Source: Candidatus Reconcilbacillus cellulovorans (GTDB lineage Bacteria; Bacillota; Bacilli; Paenibacillales; Reconciliibacillaceae). From it: a DNA stretch of 64,000 bases. The translations under genes and the position numbers were made by a program. Each line of letters starts with the position of its first letter. The first letter of the stretch is position 1. A model generated the notes under the pieces. It had not been told where the DNA came from, did no database searches, and saw only the letters and a program-made list of their open reading frames with translations. This document shows, in pieces, positions 16,060-28,736 of the stretch. The stretch spans positions 54,023 through 118,022 of the forward strand of contig MOXJ01000015.1 in assembly GCA_002507565.1 (NCBI GenBank), given 5' to 3'.

Positions 16060-17930
16060 GACCAGATCCCCCTCCCCGCCGCGACAGCGATCAGCGCGAC
16101 GAGTCCGATCAGCACGGCGACGCCGTATGTCTGGACTTGCCCGTTCTGAAGCCGACCGGTAAAACGGCCGAACGCAACGGTTGCCGCGGCAACGGCGCGA
16201 ACCGCTCCGTCGACCGTCCGCTCGTCCAGCACCGCAAGCCACCCGGCGAGGGTCCGCACCGGCCGCACGACCGTCGCTTCGTAGATCTCGTCGAACGCAT
16301 ACTTGCGTTCCAGCAGCCGGTACAATGCCGACGTTCTTCCGACAGGCCCCCGCCGCGGCGCCCGCCGAGAACCGTACAGTGCCCATCCGGCCGCAATCCC
16401 CGCCAAAGCAACGGCAGTCGTCAACATCATCACCGGCCAGCCGGCGCTTTCATGACCTTTCGGTCGCCCGAGCCATTCATCGAACCATCCCGTTGGCCAT
16501 TCGATGAACCCGGCGACGGCCGACAGCACTGCAAGCGCGACAAGCGGCACCGTCATGACTGCCGGCGACTCGGCCGGTTCCCGCTTTCCGCCGCCTTCGA
16601 AACGAGGGCCGTAAAACGTCAGGAAAAACAGCCGTGCCATGTAAAACGCCGTCACGAACGAACCGGTGACGCCGATCGCAAACAGAAGAACGTCTTTTTC
16701 CAGCACCGACGCCAAAATCGCGTCTTTCGACCAAAACCCGGACAGCGGAAAAACGCCGGCCAGCGCGAGCGCACCGATCGCGAACGTCGCCGCCGTCGTC
16801 CTCATCCTCGCGGCCAATCCACCCATTTCCCGAATATCCTGCGTATGCACCGCATGAATGACGCTGCCGGCCGCCAAAAACAGGAGCGCCTTGAAAAACG
16901 CGTGCGTAAACAGATGAAAGACACCTGCCGCATATGCACCCGCGCCGAGCGCCATCATCATGTACCCCAGCTGGCTGACCGTCGAAAACGCCAGCACGCG
17001 CTTGATGTCCGTCAGCACCGCGCCGACCGTCGCCGCCATCAGCGCGGTCACCGCGCCGATATACGCAACGATGGCCATCGCCTCCGGCGACGCCAGAAAT
17101 AGGTCGTACATCCTCGCCACCAGATAAACGCCGGCCGCCACCATCGTCGCCGCGTGGATGAGCGCGCTGATCGGCGTCGGACCTTCCATCGCGTCCGGAA
17201 GCCACGTATGCAGCGGCAGCTGCGCCGACTTGCCGACCGCGCCGAGAAAAACAAGCAGCGCGATCAGCGTCGTCATCGGTTCGCTCACCGGCGACCGCCC
17301 GTCGGCGAACGCGTTGTGCAGCGACGTAAAGTCGAGCGCGTGATCCGGCATGTTCCAGAACAGGAGCAAAATTGCCGCAAGCAGCCCTGCGTCGCCGATG
17401 CGCGTCATGACGAACGCCTTCTTTGCCGCCGCTTTCGCTTCCGGCTTCGCATACCAGAACCCGATCAGCAGAAACGACCCGAGCCCGACCAGCTCCCAGA
17501 ACACGTAAAGCTGGACGAGATGAGCCGACATGACGAGCCCGAACATCGACGCGGAAAACAGCGAAACGTACGCGTAATAGACGCCGATGCGCGGGTCGCC
17601 GCGCATGTAACCGGCCGAATAGACGAGGACGAGCAGGCTGACCGTCGCCACGACGACGATCATCAGCGCGTTTAGCCGGTTCAACTCGAATCCGAGCCGA
17701 AGCGCGGTATCCCCGAGCCGGAGCCAGACCGGCCCTTCGTATGTATAATCTTCCGCACCGCGCACATATTCCGCCGCCACCGCGACGGCGAGCGCAAACG
17801 ACGCGGCTCCGGCGGCCGTCGAAACGAAAACGGCCGTCCGCGCCGACGCCCGTCCGAGCGCGATCAGCACAAGAAACGCCGCCAGCGGAAACACCGGTAT
17901 AAGCCATGCCCACTGCGTTACCGTCGACAT
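16056..17930 (-). CDS. nuoL: NADH-quinone oxidoreductase subunit L
   Basis: Largest antiporter-like subunit of complex I, 624 aa, carrying the distal pump and the long lateral helix near the C-terminus (VRPVRTLAGWLAVLDERTVD region). QLPLHTWLPDAMEGPTPISALIHAATMV includes the invariant Lys/His motif of NuoL; it is mentioned here only in part: QLPLHTWLPDAMEGP. Start ATG 17930, 25 bases after nuoK. Its stop overlaps the nuoM start by four bases. Confidence 0.94.
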   Translation of the reverse strand: MSTVTQWAWLIPVFPLAAFLVLIALGRASARTAVFVSTAAGAASFALAVAVAAEYVRGAEDYTYEGPVWLRLGDTALRLGFELNRLNALMIVVVATVSLLVLVYSAGYMRGDPRIGVYYAYVSLFSASMFGLVMSAHLVQLYVFWELVGLGSFLLIGFWYAKPEAKAAAKKAFVMTRIGDAGLLAAILLLFWNMPDHALDFTSLHNAFADGRSPVSEPMTTLIALLVFLGAVGKSAQLPLHTWLPDAMEGPTPISALIHAATMVAAGVYLVARMYDLFLASPEAMAIVAYIGAVTALMAATVGAVLTDIKRVLAFSTVSQLGYMMMALGAGAYAAGVFHLFTHAFFKALLFLAAGSVIHAVHTQDIREMGGLAARMRTTAATFAIGALALAGVFPLSGFWSKDAILASVLEKDVLLFAIGVTGSFVTAFYMARLFFLTFYGPRFEGGGKREPAESPAVMTVPLVALAVLSAVAGFIEWPTGWFDEWLGRPKGHESAGWPVMMLTTAVALAGIAAGWALYGSRRAPRRGPVGRTSALYRLLERKYAFDEIYEATVVRPVRTLAGWLAVLDERTVDGAVRAVAAATVAFGRFTGRLQNGQVQTYGVAVLIGLVALIAVAAGRGIWS

Positions 17931-17955
17931 GATGTCCGCCCTTTCCCTTCCCGAG

Positions 17956-18288
17956 TCACTGCGCCCGGCCGCGCCGACGGCCGCCTCCGACCGTCGTCAT
18001 GTCGGTAATCTCAGAAGATCCGCGCGACCGGAAAAACGCGATCAGAATCGCGATGCCGACGGCCGCCTCCGCGGCCGCGACGGCGATGTTGAACAGCGCG
18101 AACGTCTGCCCGGCCAGCGACGGCAGCCAGCCCCCGGCGGAAAACGCCACCAGATTCAGGTTCACAGCGTTCAGCATCAGCTCGATCGACAACAGCACCA
18201 TGACCGCGCTCCGCTTCGTCAGCGCGCCGTACAAGCCGATGCAGAACAGAACAGCGGCCAGCGTCAGATACGGAGACGTCGCCGTCAT
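17956..18288 (-). CDS. nuoK: NADH-quinone oxidoreductase subunit K
   Basis: Small membrane subunit of complex I with three predicted helices (110 aa). The family motif [17 protein letters not shown] carries the conserved membrane Glu used in proton transfer. Its ATG overlaps the nuoJ stop by four bases. The C-terminus is slightly long and basic ([10 protein letters not shown]). Confidence 0.94.
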   Translation of the reverse strand: MTATSPYLTLAAVLFCIGLYGALTKRSAVMVLLSIELMLNAVNLNLVAFSAGGWLPSLAGQTFALFNIAVAAAEAAVGIAILIAFFRSRGSSEITDMTTVGGGRRRGRAQ

Positions 18289-18791
18289 TTATGCTCCTCC
18301 TCCCGCTTCGCGATCGCCACCGCGCCGATGAAGGCCGCCGTCAAAAGCACCGACAACAGCTCGAATGCGACGACGTAATCCGTCAAAAACGACTCGCCGA
18401 TCCGGCGCACGTTGTCTTGCGGCTCGGGCGTCGTCGTCAACCCGAAATCCGCGGCGCGAATGGCCCAAAACAGCGCGCCGAACAAAAGCGCCGATCCGAT
18501 GAACGCCGCGACGCGCCGTCCGGCCGGAGACGGTCGTTCGCTCTCGTCGCCGTGGCGCGTCATCATGATGCCGAAAATCATCAGAATCGTCACCGCCCCG
18601 GCGTAGACGAGCACTTGGACGAACGCGAGAAATTCCGCGCCCAGCATGACGTAAAGGCCCGCCAGCGCCACGAACGAAAACGCGGCGGCAAGCGTCGCGT
18701 GGACGACCCTGTCCAGCCCGACGAAATAAACGGCGCCCGCAATGACGCCCAGCGACAGAAGGAAAAAGACCGCGGCCGCAGCATCGATCAT
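18285..18791 (-). CDS. nuoJ: NADH-quinone oxidoreductase subunit J
   Basis: Membrane subunit of complex I next to NuoK and NuoA; 168 aa with five predicted helices. [20 protein letters not shown] is the conserved third helix of NuoJ with its pi-bulge. The ATG at 18791 ([12 protein letters not shown]) follows GGGGGGGCGAAGGG and overlaps the nuoI stop by four bases; the upstream extension to 18983 falls inside nuoI. Confidence 0.92.
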   Translation of the reverse strand: MIDAAAAVFFLLSLGVIAGAVYFVGLDRVVHATLAAAFSFVALAGLYVMLGAEFLAFVQVLVYAGAVTILMIFGIMMTRHGDESERPSPAGRRVAAFIGSALLFGALFWAIRAADFGLTTTPEPQDNVRRIGESFLTDYVVAFELLSVLLTAAFIGAVAIAKREEEHK

Positions 18792-19243
18792 CCCTTCGCC
18801 GCCCCCCCGCGCGGCGCCGCGCCCGCCGGGTGATTTTCCTGGCGGACGTTTGTGTCGTTGTCGTGCAGCCAGCGCAAATCCTTGAACAATTCGTCGCGGC
18901 TGTAGGCCGCCAGTTCGAAATTGCCGGTCATCACGATCGCCTCCGTCGGGCAAACTTCCGTGCACAGGTCGCATAAAATGCACAGCTCGAAATTGATATC
19001 GAACGTGTCGAGTACCTTGCCCTTTTTTTCCGGGTCCGGATTCGGCTTACCGGTCAACGTGATGCACTCGGTCGGGCAAATACGCTGACATTGGAAACAG
19101 ACGATACATTTTTCGGGAATGACGTGCTGAATGCCGCGAAACCGGTCCGGCATACGGATCGGTGCATCCGGATATCGGTACGTCACTTTTTTGCCGGCGA
19201 TTCCCCGCAGCGTCACGCCGAGACCTTTGACGATCCCTTTCAT
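18788..19243 (-). CDS. nuoI: NADH-quinone oxidoreductase subunit I (2x[4Fe-4S])
   Basis: Carries clusters N6a and N6b that pass electrons towards NuoB. Two CxxCxxCxxxCP motifs are intact: CIVCFQCQRICPTECI and CILCDLCTEVCPTEAI. Length 151 aa. The N-terminus has the amphipathic segment that docks on the membrane arm. It follows nuoH after 31 bases. The C-terminal tail ([14 protein letters not shown]) is low-complexity. Confidence 0.94.
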   Translation of the reverse strand: MKGIVKGLGVTLRGIAGKKVTYRYPDAPIRMPDRFRGIQHVIPEKCIVCFQCQRICPTECITLTGKPNPDPEKKGKVLDTFDINFELCILCDLCTEVCPTEAIVMTGNFELAAYSRDELFKDLRWLHDNDTNVRQENHPAGAAPRGGAAKG

Positions 19244-19274
19244 CGCTTCATCCCTCCCCCGCGGCCTCGGGCCG

Positions 19275-20267
19275 TCACCCCCAGACCGCTTTGCGGATCT
19301 CCATGGCGAACGCGGTCAAAAAGACGTTGGCGAGCGCGAGCGGCAACAACACCTTCCAGCCGATCTCCATCAGCTGGTCCGAACGGACTCGCGGCAACGT
19401 CGCCCTCAACCAGAACAGGAAGAACACGACCGCCGCCGCTTTCAGCGTAAACCAGACGATGCCCGGCACGAAAGCCAACACCGGAAACGGCGGATGCCAA
19501 CCGCCGAGAAACAGCACCGTCGTCAACGCGGCGATCGCGAACACGTAGACGTACTCCGCCAGCATGAAAAAGGCGAATCGAAAACCGCTGTACTCCACAT
19601 GATAACCCGCAACGAGCTCGGACTCCGCTTCCGGCAGGTCAAACGGCGTCCGGTTCAACTCCGAAATCGCCGCGACGAGAAAAATTGCGAACCCTAAAAT
19701 CTGTGGAAAAATATTCCAATTCCAAAACCAGCCGGCCTGCGCCTCGACGATCGTCCGCAAATTGAGGCTGCCGCTCAACAACACGACGCCGACGACCGAC
19801 AGCACGAGCGGAATTTCGTAACTGATCATCTGCGCCGCCGAACGCATGCCGCCGATCAAGGAATATTTGTTGTTCGACGCCCAGCCGCCGATGACGATCG
19901 CGATCGTCGTCAGGCTGGACAGCGCGGCGTAATACAGAAACCCGACGTCGAGGTCGGCCAGGCCGAGCCGTTCCGAAAACGGCAACACCGCGATCGAAGC
20001 GAACGCCGGCACGAACGCCAGCACCGGAGCAAGCCTGAACAGACCGCGATCGGCGCGTTCCGGCACCGTGTCTTCCTTCAGCAGCAACTTCAGCACGTCC
20101 GCCACCGTCTGCAGCAGTCCGAACGGCCCGACGCGGTTCGGGCCGACTCTTGCCTGCATCCAGCCGATCACTTTGCGCTCGAAATAAATCGCGTAGGTGA
20201 CGAAACCGAGCACAAGAACCAGCATCAGCACCCCGGTTCCGATCGCCGCCGCATATCCGCCCATCAT
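19275..20267 (-). CDS. nuoH: NADH-quinone oxidoreductase subunit H
   Basis: Membrane subunit that forms most of the quinone chamber together with NuoB and NuoD. At 330 aa with eight predicted helices it is full length. The signatures ARVGPNRVGPFGLLQTVADV (first loop) and ELNRTPFDLPEAESELVAGY (quinone-site loop) are clear. Its start overlaps the nuoD stop by four bases. Confidence 0.95.
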   Translation of the reverse strand: MMGGYAAAIGTGVLMLVLVLGFVTYAIYFERKVIGWMQARVGPNRVGPFGLLQTVADVLKLLLKEDTVPERADRGLFRLAPVLAFVPAFASIAVLPFSERLGLADLDVGFLYYAALSSLTTIAIVIGGWASNNKYSLIGGMRSAAQMISYEIPLVLSVVGVVLLSGSLNLRTIVEAQAGWFWNWNIFPQILGFAIFLVAAISELNRTPFDLPEAESELVAGYHVEYSGFRFAFFMLAEYVYVFAIAALTTVLFLGGWHPPFPVLAFVPGIVWFTLKAAAVVFFLFWLRATLPRVRSDQLMEIGWKVLLPLALANVFLTAFAMEIRKAVWG

Positions 20268-21364
20268 CCGTCGACCTCCCCGAGCACGATGTCGATACCG
20301 CCCAAAATCGCGATCAGGTTGGCGACGGGCTGCCCGACGAGCAGCTTGGGCAAAATCTGTAGATTGACGAACGACGGACGCCGGAATTTCAGCCGAAACG
20401 GCTTATCTTTTCCTTTTGATATGATATAGCAACCGATTTCGCCGCGGGGCGATTCGATCGCTCCGTACGCCTCGCCTTCCGGTACGCGCAATACCCGCGG
20501 TACCTTGCCCATAATGTCGCCCCCGGACGGAAAACTTGCGACCGCCTGTTCCAAAATGCGCAGCGACTCGCGAATTTCCGCCAGGCGCACCCTGTATCGA
20601 TCGTAGCAGTCGCCGTTTTGTCCGACCGGCACGTCGAACTCGAACCGGTCGTAGATCGAGTACGGCTGGTCCTTGCGCAAATCCCACTTGACGCCCGTGC
20701 AGCGAAGGTTCGGGCCGCTTAAGCCGTATTCGATCGCCGTCTTCGCATCGTAGGCGCCGACGCCTTTGAGCCGGTTGATAAAAATTTCGTTGCCGGTTAC
20801 CAGGGCGTCGTATTCCTCCAGCCGCTTCCGCATGTAGGGAATAAAATCGCGCACCTTCTCGATCCACCCCGGCGGAGCGTCCCATTTCACGCCGCCAACC
20901 CGCATGTAGCTGTACGTGAGCCGGGCTCCGCACAATTCGTTGAACAGGTCGATGATCATTTCCCGTTCGCGGAACGCATACAAAAACGGGCTCATCGCCC
21001 CGAGATCGAGCAAATACGTTCCCCACCAGACGAGGTGGCTGGCAATCCGCTGCAGCTCCATCACGATCAGCCGTAAATACTCCGCACGTTCCGGTATTTC
21101 GACGCCGAGCAGTTTTTCGACCGTGTGGACGTATACGTAATTGTTCGTCATCGCGGAGACGTAGTCCAGCCGGTCGGTGTACGGGATGATCTGCGTATAA
21201 TTCAAATTTTCCGCCAATTTTTCGGTTCCGCGGTGTAAATATCCGATGACCGGCGTCGCTTCCGTAATGATTTCGCCGTCCAGCTTGATGATGCAGCGGA
21301 ATACCCCGTGCGTGCTCGGATGCTGCGGCCCCACGTTCAACAGCAGCTCTTCCGTTCGGACCAT
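20264..21364 (-). CDS. nuoD: NADH-quinone oxidoreductase subunit D (49 kDa type)
   Basis: Peripheral-arm subunit lining the quinone site; related to the large subunit of NiFe hydrogenases without the metal. The 366-aa protein shows the N-terminal LNVGPQHPSTHGVFR with the His used at the quinone head group, and a C-terminal LNxIDIVLGEVDG-like end. It is separate from nuoC (three bases apart), unlike the fused NuoCD of E. coli. Confidence 0.95.
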   Translation of the reverse strand: MVRTEELLLNVGPQHPSTHGVFRCIIKLDGEIITEATPVIGYLHRGTEKLAENLNYTQIIPYTDRLDYVSAMTNNYVYVHTVEKLLGVEIPERAEYLRLIVMELQRIASHLVWWGTYLLDLGAMSPFLYAFREREMIIDLFNELCGARLTYSYMRVGGVKWDAPPGWIEKVRDFIPYMRKRLEEYDALVTGNEIFINRLKGVGAYDAKTAIEYGLSGPNLRCTGVKWDLRKDQPYSIYDRFEFDVPVGQNGDCYDRYRVRLAEIRESLRILEQAVASFPSGGDIMGKVPRVLRVPEGEAYGAIESPRGEIGCYIISKGKDKPFRLKFRRPSFVNLQILPKLLVGQPVANLIAILGGIDIVLGEVDG

Positions 21365-21367
21365 CGG

Positions 21368-21901
21368 TCATACCTCCGGATCGTGCGGCTCGTAATCTTT
21401 CCGCAGCGGGTGCCCGACCCAGTCGTCCGGCAGCAGAATTCTCCGCAAGTCGGGGTGTCCGGGAAACCGGATGCCGAACAGGTCGTACGCTTCCCGCTCG
21501 TGCCAGTCCGCCGTCGCCCACACGCTGGCAACGGAGGGGATCGACGGCGACTCACGGGACGTCCGCACTTTGACGCAGACGTTCTCGCGCGTTTCCAGCG
21601 ACGTCAAATGGTAGACGACTTCCATATGCGTCTCAAAATCGACGCCGGCCAGACTGCGCAAATAGTCGAATCGTTCTTTCTCTTTCAACAACCGCGCGAC
21701 GTTAGGCCAATGATCCGCGCGGACGACGAGGCAAATCCTGTTGCCGTCTTTTTCGTTGACGTACGACTCTTCGATCGCATCTTCACCGACCGCCAGGCGG
21801 ATCCATTCCGTCAACGCTTCCGCCTTCGCCCGCTCCGGCGAAGGCGCTTGTTCCGGTTCCGAAGAAACTTCGACGCCCTCGCCCTTCCGATCCTCCGTCA
21901 T
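21368..21901 (-). CDS. nuoC: NADH-quinone oxidoreductase subunit C (30 kDa type)
   Basis: Structural peripheral-arm subunit; 177 aa. The signature [22 protein letters not shown] is intact except that it is given here in two halves: [12 protein letters not shown] and [13 protein letters not shown]. The N-terminus ([15 protein letters not shown]) is a disordered extension seen in many Bacillales. Its ATG overlaps the nuoB stop by four bases. Confidence 0.93.
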   Translation of the reverse strand: MTEDRKGEGVEVSSEPEQAPSPERAKAEALTEWIRLAVGEDAIEESYVNEKDGNRICLVVRADHWPNVARLLKEKERFDYLRSLAGVDFETHMEVVYHLTSLETRENVCVKVRTSRESPSIPSVASVWATADWHEREAYDLFGIRFPGHPDLRRILLPDDWVGHPLRKDYEPHDPEV

Positions 21902-22416
21902 GCGCTCGTCACCTGCTTGCCGGTTTTGGCCTCACGCCGGATCTTCTCCTGCAGCTTGTTGATGCCGTAGATCAGAGCAGCCGGGTTCGGCGGGCAACCG
22001 GGAATATAGACGTCGACGGGCACGATCTGGTCGACTCCTTTGACGACTGAATACGATTTGACGTAAGGACCGCCGGCCGTCGCGCACGAGCCCATCGCGA
22101 TCACCCATTTCGGCTCCGGCATCTGGTCGTACAGCCGTCGCAAAAGCGGCGCCATCTTTTTCGTCACCGTGCCGGCGACGATCATGACGTCGGCCTGTCT
22201 CGGCGATGCGCGGAACATGACGCCGAACCGGTCGAGGTCGTAATGAGACGCGCCGGTGCCCATCATCTCGATCGCGCAGCACGCCAGCCCGAACGTCAGC
22301 GGCCAGAGCGAATTGCTGCGCGCCCATGCCTTGATCTGCTCCAGCGTCGCGAAAAAGACGGTGCGCTCAAGTTCCCGGCGTTCCTCCGGCCGGATCGATT
22401 CTAGATCGAAGTCCAT
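21898..22416 (-). CDS. nuoB: NADH-quinone oxidoreductase subunit B ([4Fe-4S] cluster N2)
   Basis: Holds the terminal cluster N2 that reduces quinone. The ligands are visible in GLACCAIEM (tandem Cys), [10 protein letters not shown] and GCPPNPAAL. Length 172 aa from the ATG at 22416 (MDFDLESI), which follows AAGAAGGTG; a longer in-frame start at 22527 lies within nuoA and is not favoured. It overlaps the end of nuoA by 16 bases. Confidence 0.94.
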   Translation of the reverse strand: MDFDLESIRPEERRELERTVFFATLEQIKAWARSNSLWPLTFGLACCAIEMMGTGASHYDLDRFGVMFRASPRQADVMIVAGTVTKKMAPLLRRLYDQMPEPKWVIAMGSCATAGGPYVKSYSVVKGVDQIVPVDVYIPGCPPNPAALIYGINKLQEKIRREAKTGKQVTSA

Positions 22417-22790
22417 GTTAACACCTTCTTTTTCCAGGCGTACGCGAAACCGATCACAAGCAGCACCACGAAAACGAACATTTCGATCACGGCGAACAGC
22501 CCCAGCCGGCCGTAAGCGACTGCCCACGGATACATAAACGCTGTTTCGACGTCAAACACGACGAACATAAGCGCAAACACGTAATAGCGCACGTTGAAGC
22601 GCACCCGGCTTTCCGGCTGGAGCGGCTCGTTGCCGCTTTCGTACGTCGTCAGCTTCTCCCGCACCGGCCGGTGCGGCCGAAGCAGGCGTCCGACCGTGAG
22701 TGCGGCTACGGGCAAAAGGACGCCCAATGCGACGAACACGGCGACGAGCGCATACCGGTCGGCGTACGAACCGGCATCGGCTAGCGGCAT
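22401..22790 (-). CDS. nuoA: NADH-quinone oxidoreductase subunit A
   Basis: First gene of the complex I operon: 129 aa with three predicted helices and the NuoA motifs TTYESGNEP and [22 protein letters not shown], here split: [16 protein letters not shown]. The ATG has GGGAAGGGGGATGA upstream. The operon that follows contains A, B, C, D, H, I, J, K, L, M and N but no E, F or G, so this complex lacks the NADH-oxidising module within the operon. Confidence 0.94.
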   Translation of the reverse strand: MPLADAGSYADRYALVAVFVALGVLLPVAALTVGRLLRPHRPVREKLTTYESGNEPLQPESRVRFNVRYYVFALMFVVFDVETAFMYPWAVAYGRLGLFAVIEMFVFVVLLVIGFAYAWKKKVLTWTSI

Positions 22791-22921
22791 GTCGTCATCC
22801 CCCTTCCCAGCATGGCCGCGGCACGCGGATTTCTTTCACAAACGGTGCTTATGAATTCGGTAATGTTTCTTGATAAATGACGCCGCTACCCATTATCTTA
22901 ACAAATGCGGAAGCGACGCGC
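22791..22921 (-). other. Leader/promoter region of the nuo operon
   Basis: About 130 bases between the atp terminator and nuoA. On the minus strand a GATAAT occurs after TTGTTAA, a possible -10 without a good -35 at 17 bases. No confident promoter or riboswitch was recognised. Confidence 0.3.
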
Positions 22922-22962
22922 AAAAGAAAATAACCGTGAAAAAGCGATGCTTTTTCACGGTT
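22922..22962 (-). terminator. Intrinsic terminator of the ATP synthase operon
   Basis: On the minus strand AACCGTGAAAAAGC and GCTTTTTCACGGTT form a perfect 14-bp stem with a 3-base loop, then ATTTTCTTTT. The stem overlaps the atpC stop codon (22955-22957). Confidence 0.9.
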
Positions 22963-23380
22963 CCCCCTGGTTTTCGCCGCGCATGCGCGCCACCTGGAGC
23001 CGGTTGAGGGCGCGTTGAAGCGCCAGTTCCGCGCGACGGTAGTCGAATTCGTCGCGGCGCCCCGACTTCAACCTTTGTTCGGCGCGCGCTTTAGCGGCCA
23101 TCGCACGCTCGACGTCGATTTCTTCCGGCCATTCCGCGCTTTCGGCGAGCACGACCGCCTTGTTTTTGCGCACTTCGAGAAAGCCGCCGTTGACCGCCAA
23201 ATACGACGCCTTGCCGTTTTTCCGAATTTTGAGCGGGGCGATTTTAAGCGGCGTCACGAGCGGAACGTGGTTGGCCAGAACGCCGAGCTGGCCCTCGGCC
23301 CCCTCCGCGACGATCATTTCGACCTGTTCGGAAAACACAACCCGTTCCGGCGTAACGATTTCAAGCAAAAACGTTTTCAT
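22955..23380 (-). CDS. atpC: ATP synthase F1 subunit epsilon
   Basis: Central-stalk subunit that couples and inhibits rotation. The 141-aa protein opens with FLLEIVTPERVVFSEQVEMI and has the beta-sandwich motif GQLGVLANHVPLVTPL, followed by a C-terminal helical pair rich in Arg/Ala (ERAMAAKARAEQRL) that can act as the inhibitory arm. Last gene of the operon, followed at once by a strong terminator. Confidence 0.94.
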   Translation of the reverse strand: MKTFLLEIVTPERVVFSEQVEMIVAEGAEGQLGVLANHVPLVTPLKIAPLKIRKNGKASYLAVNGGFLEVRKNKAVVLAESAEWPEEIDVERAMAAKARAEQRLKSGRRDEFDYRRAELALQRALNRLQVARMRGENQGEP

Positions 23381-23419
23381 CGGCCTATCCCCCGTTCTGC
23401 GGTCGGACGGCCAGCGGCG

Positions 23420-24862
<1,443 letters not shown>

Positions 24863-25723
24863 TCATTGCTGCGCGTTCGCGCCTGCGACGATTTCGTTGA
24901 TTTCCTGCGTGATCGCGGCCTGACGGGCGCGGTTGTACATCAGCGTCAGCGAATGGATCATCTTTGTCGCGTTTTTCGTCGCAGCGCCCATCGCCGTCAT
25001 GCGCGCGCCGAACTCGCTGGCTTTCGCTTCGAGCAGCGCGCTGTAAACGAGCGCCTCGGCGTACCGCGGCAACAGCACCGACAACACTTCTTCCGCGGAC
25101 GGCTCGTATTCGTAAACCGCGGCCGGAGATGCGGATTCCACGCGCTCAAGCGGCAAAAGGCGTCGAATCGTCGGCACCTGCGTCATCGCATTAACGAAGC
25201 GGTTGTACGCGAGGTAGAGTTCGTCGCAGACGCCTTGTTCGAAAGCGCGCACCGCGGCGGACGCAATCCGCTTGATGTCGGCGAACGCAGGCGAATCGGA
25301 CAGGCCGGTCACCTCTTCGAGGACCGGAATGCCTCGGCGCCGGAAAAAGTCGCGCCCCTTTCGCCCGATGACGAAAATCGCATATTCGTCAGGCGACGCA
25401 TGTTTCTGCCGCAGCGTCTGCAATACCGAGCGCAGCAGGTTGGCGTTGTAACCCCCGGCCAGACCGCGGTCGGACGTAATGACAAGATACCCGGTCCGCC
25501 GCACGGGCCGCGACTCCAGCATCGGATGGCGATAGCCTTTCGTCGCGCCGGCCACATTGGCGATCACCTCGCGGATTTTCTCCGCGTAGGGGCGCGCGGC
25601 CAGCGCGCTTTCCTGCGCTTTGCGCAATTTAGACGCCGCGACCATTTCCATCGCTTTCGTGATTTGCCGCGTGCTTTGCACGCTTTTGATCTTGCGCCGG
25701 AGTTCCCGTAAACCCTTGGCCAT
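24863..25723 (-). CDS. atpG: ATP synthase F1 subunit gamma
   Basis: Rotor shaft inside the alpha3beta3 hexamer. The 286-aa protein shows the N-terminal coiled-coil [20 protein letters not shown] and the C-terminal counterpart [15 protein letters not shown]...[15 protein letters not shown], both expected. [17 protein letters not shown] is the conserved central segment. 54 bases separate it from atpA. Confidence 0.96.
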   Translation of the reverse strand: MAKGLRELRRKIKSVQSTRQITKAMEMVAASKLRKAQESALAARPYAEKIREVIANVAGATKGYRHPMLESRPVRRTGYLVITSDRGLAGGYNANLLRSVLQTLRQKHASPDEYAIFVIGRKGRDFFRRRGIPVLEEVTGLSDSPAFADIKRIASAAVRAFEQGVCDELYLAYNRFVNAMTQVPTIRRLLPLERVESASPAAVYEYEPSAEEVLSVLLPRYAEALVYSALLEAKASEFGARMTAMGAATKNATKMIHSLTLMYNRARQAAITQEINEIVAGANAQQ

Positions 25724-25777
25724 AACATCACCCGTTTCGGCCGACGGCCGCGCCGGAGCGCCCCGGCAAGGCGGCCG

Positions 25778-27298
<1,521 letters not shown>

Positions 27299-27304
27299 TC
27301 ACCC

Positions 27305-27868
27305 CTATCCTTGTTCGACGCCAGTCGCCTGACGTTCCAGCGAACGTTTCAGCCGCTCCAGCTTTCCGCGCACGCTTCCGTCGTACAGCCGGTCGCCGAT
27401 TCTGACCTGCAGGCCGCCGATCAGTCCGCGGTCGACTTCCTGCTCGGGCAACACTTTTTTGCCGATCTTGCGCTCGAAGGCCGACGCGAGGGCGGACAGC
27501 TCCGCCTCCGAAAGCGGAAACGCCGTCCGGACTCGCGCTCTGACGCGGCCCAGCGCCTCGTCCTCCAGCCTGCCGTATTCGCCGGCGACAGCGATCCAGG
27601 CATCCTCGCGGCGGCGCCGGATCATGAATTTGAACAAGCGCAGCACCGGCTCGTCCACGCGGCCGGCCCACGCTCCGTCCACCCAGCGCAGCCTCGTTTC
27701 GACGGCGATACCGGGATGTCGGAGTAGGCGATACAAATCGGCGTCGGCCGTTAATGCGCCGGCAATCGCCCGCAGCTGCTCGCCGTACCGTTCGACCGCG
27801 CCCCGCTCGCGGGCGATCTCGAACAACGCCCGCGCGTACCGTCTGGCCACCGCGGCGTCCCGTTTCAT
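27305..27868 (-). CDS. atpH: ATP synthase F1 subunit delta
   Basis: Peripheral-stalk cap that ties subunit b to the top of F1. The 187-aa protein begins VARRYARALFEIARERGA, a standard OSCP/delta opening, and ends with the GGLQVRIGDRLYDGSVRGKL domain. Its ATG overlaps the atpF stop by four bases. Confidence 0.94.
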   Translation of the reverse strand: MKRDAAVARRYARALFEIARERGAVERYGEQLRAIAGALTADADLYRLLRHPGIAVETRLRWVDGAWAGRVDEPVLRLFKFMIRRRREDAWIAVAGEYGRLEDEALGRVRARVRTAFPLSEAELSALASAFERKIGKKVLPEQEVDRGLIGGLQVRIGDRLYDGSVRGKLERLKRSLERQATGVEQG

Positions 27869-28350
27869 CCGCGTTCCCCTACTTCCCGGAGATAATGATC
27901 GACCAGCTCGGCCTGCGATTTTTCGTCGATCTGCTTTTCGATGATTTTGGAGGCGATCAGGACGGACAGCGCCGCCACTTGGCTTTTCAGCTGCGCGACT
28001 GCCTTCTGCTTTTCTCGCTCGATCTCTTTCAGCGCTTCTTCGGCTCGCCGTCTAGCCTCCTCTTCGGCCCGGCGCACGATTTCTTCCGCTTGACGCGTAC
28101 TCGTCGCACGCGCCTGCTCGATGATTTCGTACGCTTCGCGGCGCGCGTTTTCGAGCTCTCTTTTCTGCTCTTCCAGCAGCGCTTCCGCCTCCCTGCGGTT
28201 CCGCTCGGCGGCCTGCAGCTCGCCGACGACGAGCTGTCGGCGTTTTTCCATGACCGAAAACAGCGGGCCGAACGCGTACTTGCTGAGCAACCAGTACAAA
28301 ATACCGAACGATACGATGGCGTACAGAAACGTCAAAAGGTTGAACTGCAC
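27865..28350 (-). CDS. atpF: ATP synthase F0 subunit b
   Basis: Peripheral-stalk subunit: one N-terminal membrane helix (LLTFLYAIVSFGILYWLL) and a long charged coiled coil rich in Arg/Glu/Ala. I take the GTG at 28350 as start because AGAGGGGGAT lies upstream and the product then begins MQFNLLTF like other b subunits (161 aa). An ATG at 28389 would add 13 basic residues and sit within the hairpin leader. Confidence 0.93.
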   Translation of the reverse strand: MQFNLLTFLYAIVSFGILYWLLSKYAFGPLFSVMEKRRQLVVGELQAAERNRREAEALLEEQKRELENARREAYEIIEQARATSTRQAEEIVRRAEEEARRRAEEALKEIEREKQKAVAQLKSQVAALSVLIASKIIEKQIDEKSQAELVDHYLREVGERG

Positions 28351-28377
28351 AATGGCATCCCCCTCTGTCGTGCGAAG

Positions 28378-28430
28378 CCGGCGCCTCAAGCCGTCCGGAT
28401 AACGGCAAAAGGACGGCGTGGAGGCTCCGG
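28378..28430 (-). other. Strong stem-loop in the atpE-atpF intercistronic leader
   Basis: Three stacked paired segments, CCGG/CCGG, GCCTC/GAGGC and GCCGTCC/GGACGGC, enclose a 14-base loop. No T-run follows, so it is not a terminator. It fills much of the 134-base gap between atpE and atpF, the widest gap in the operon. A role in mRNA processing or stability, to favour production of the multi-copy c subunit, is inferred. Confidence 0.55.
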
Positions 28431-28484
28431 CTGTCGCCCCCGCGCCGATCTTTCAACATCGCTTCCGCTTCGTCTGCCGCTATG

Positions 28485-28736
<252 letters not shown>

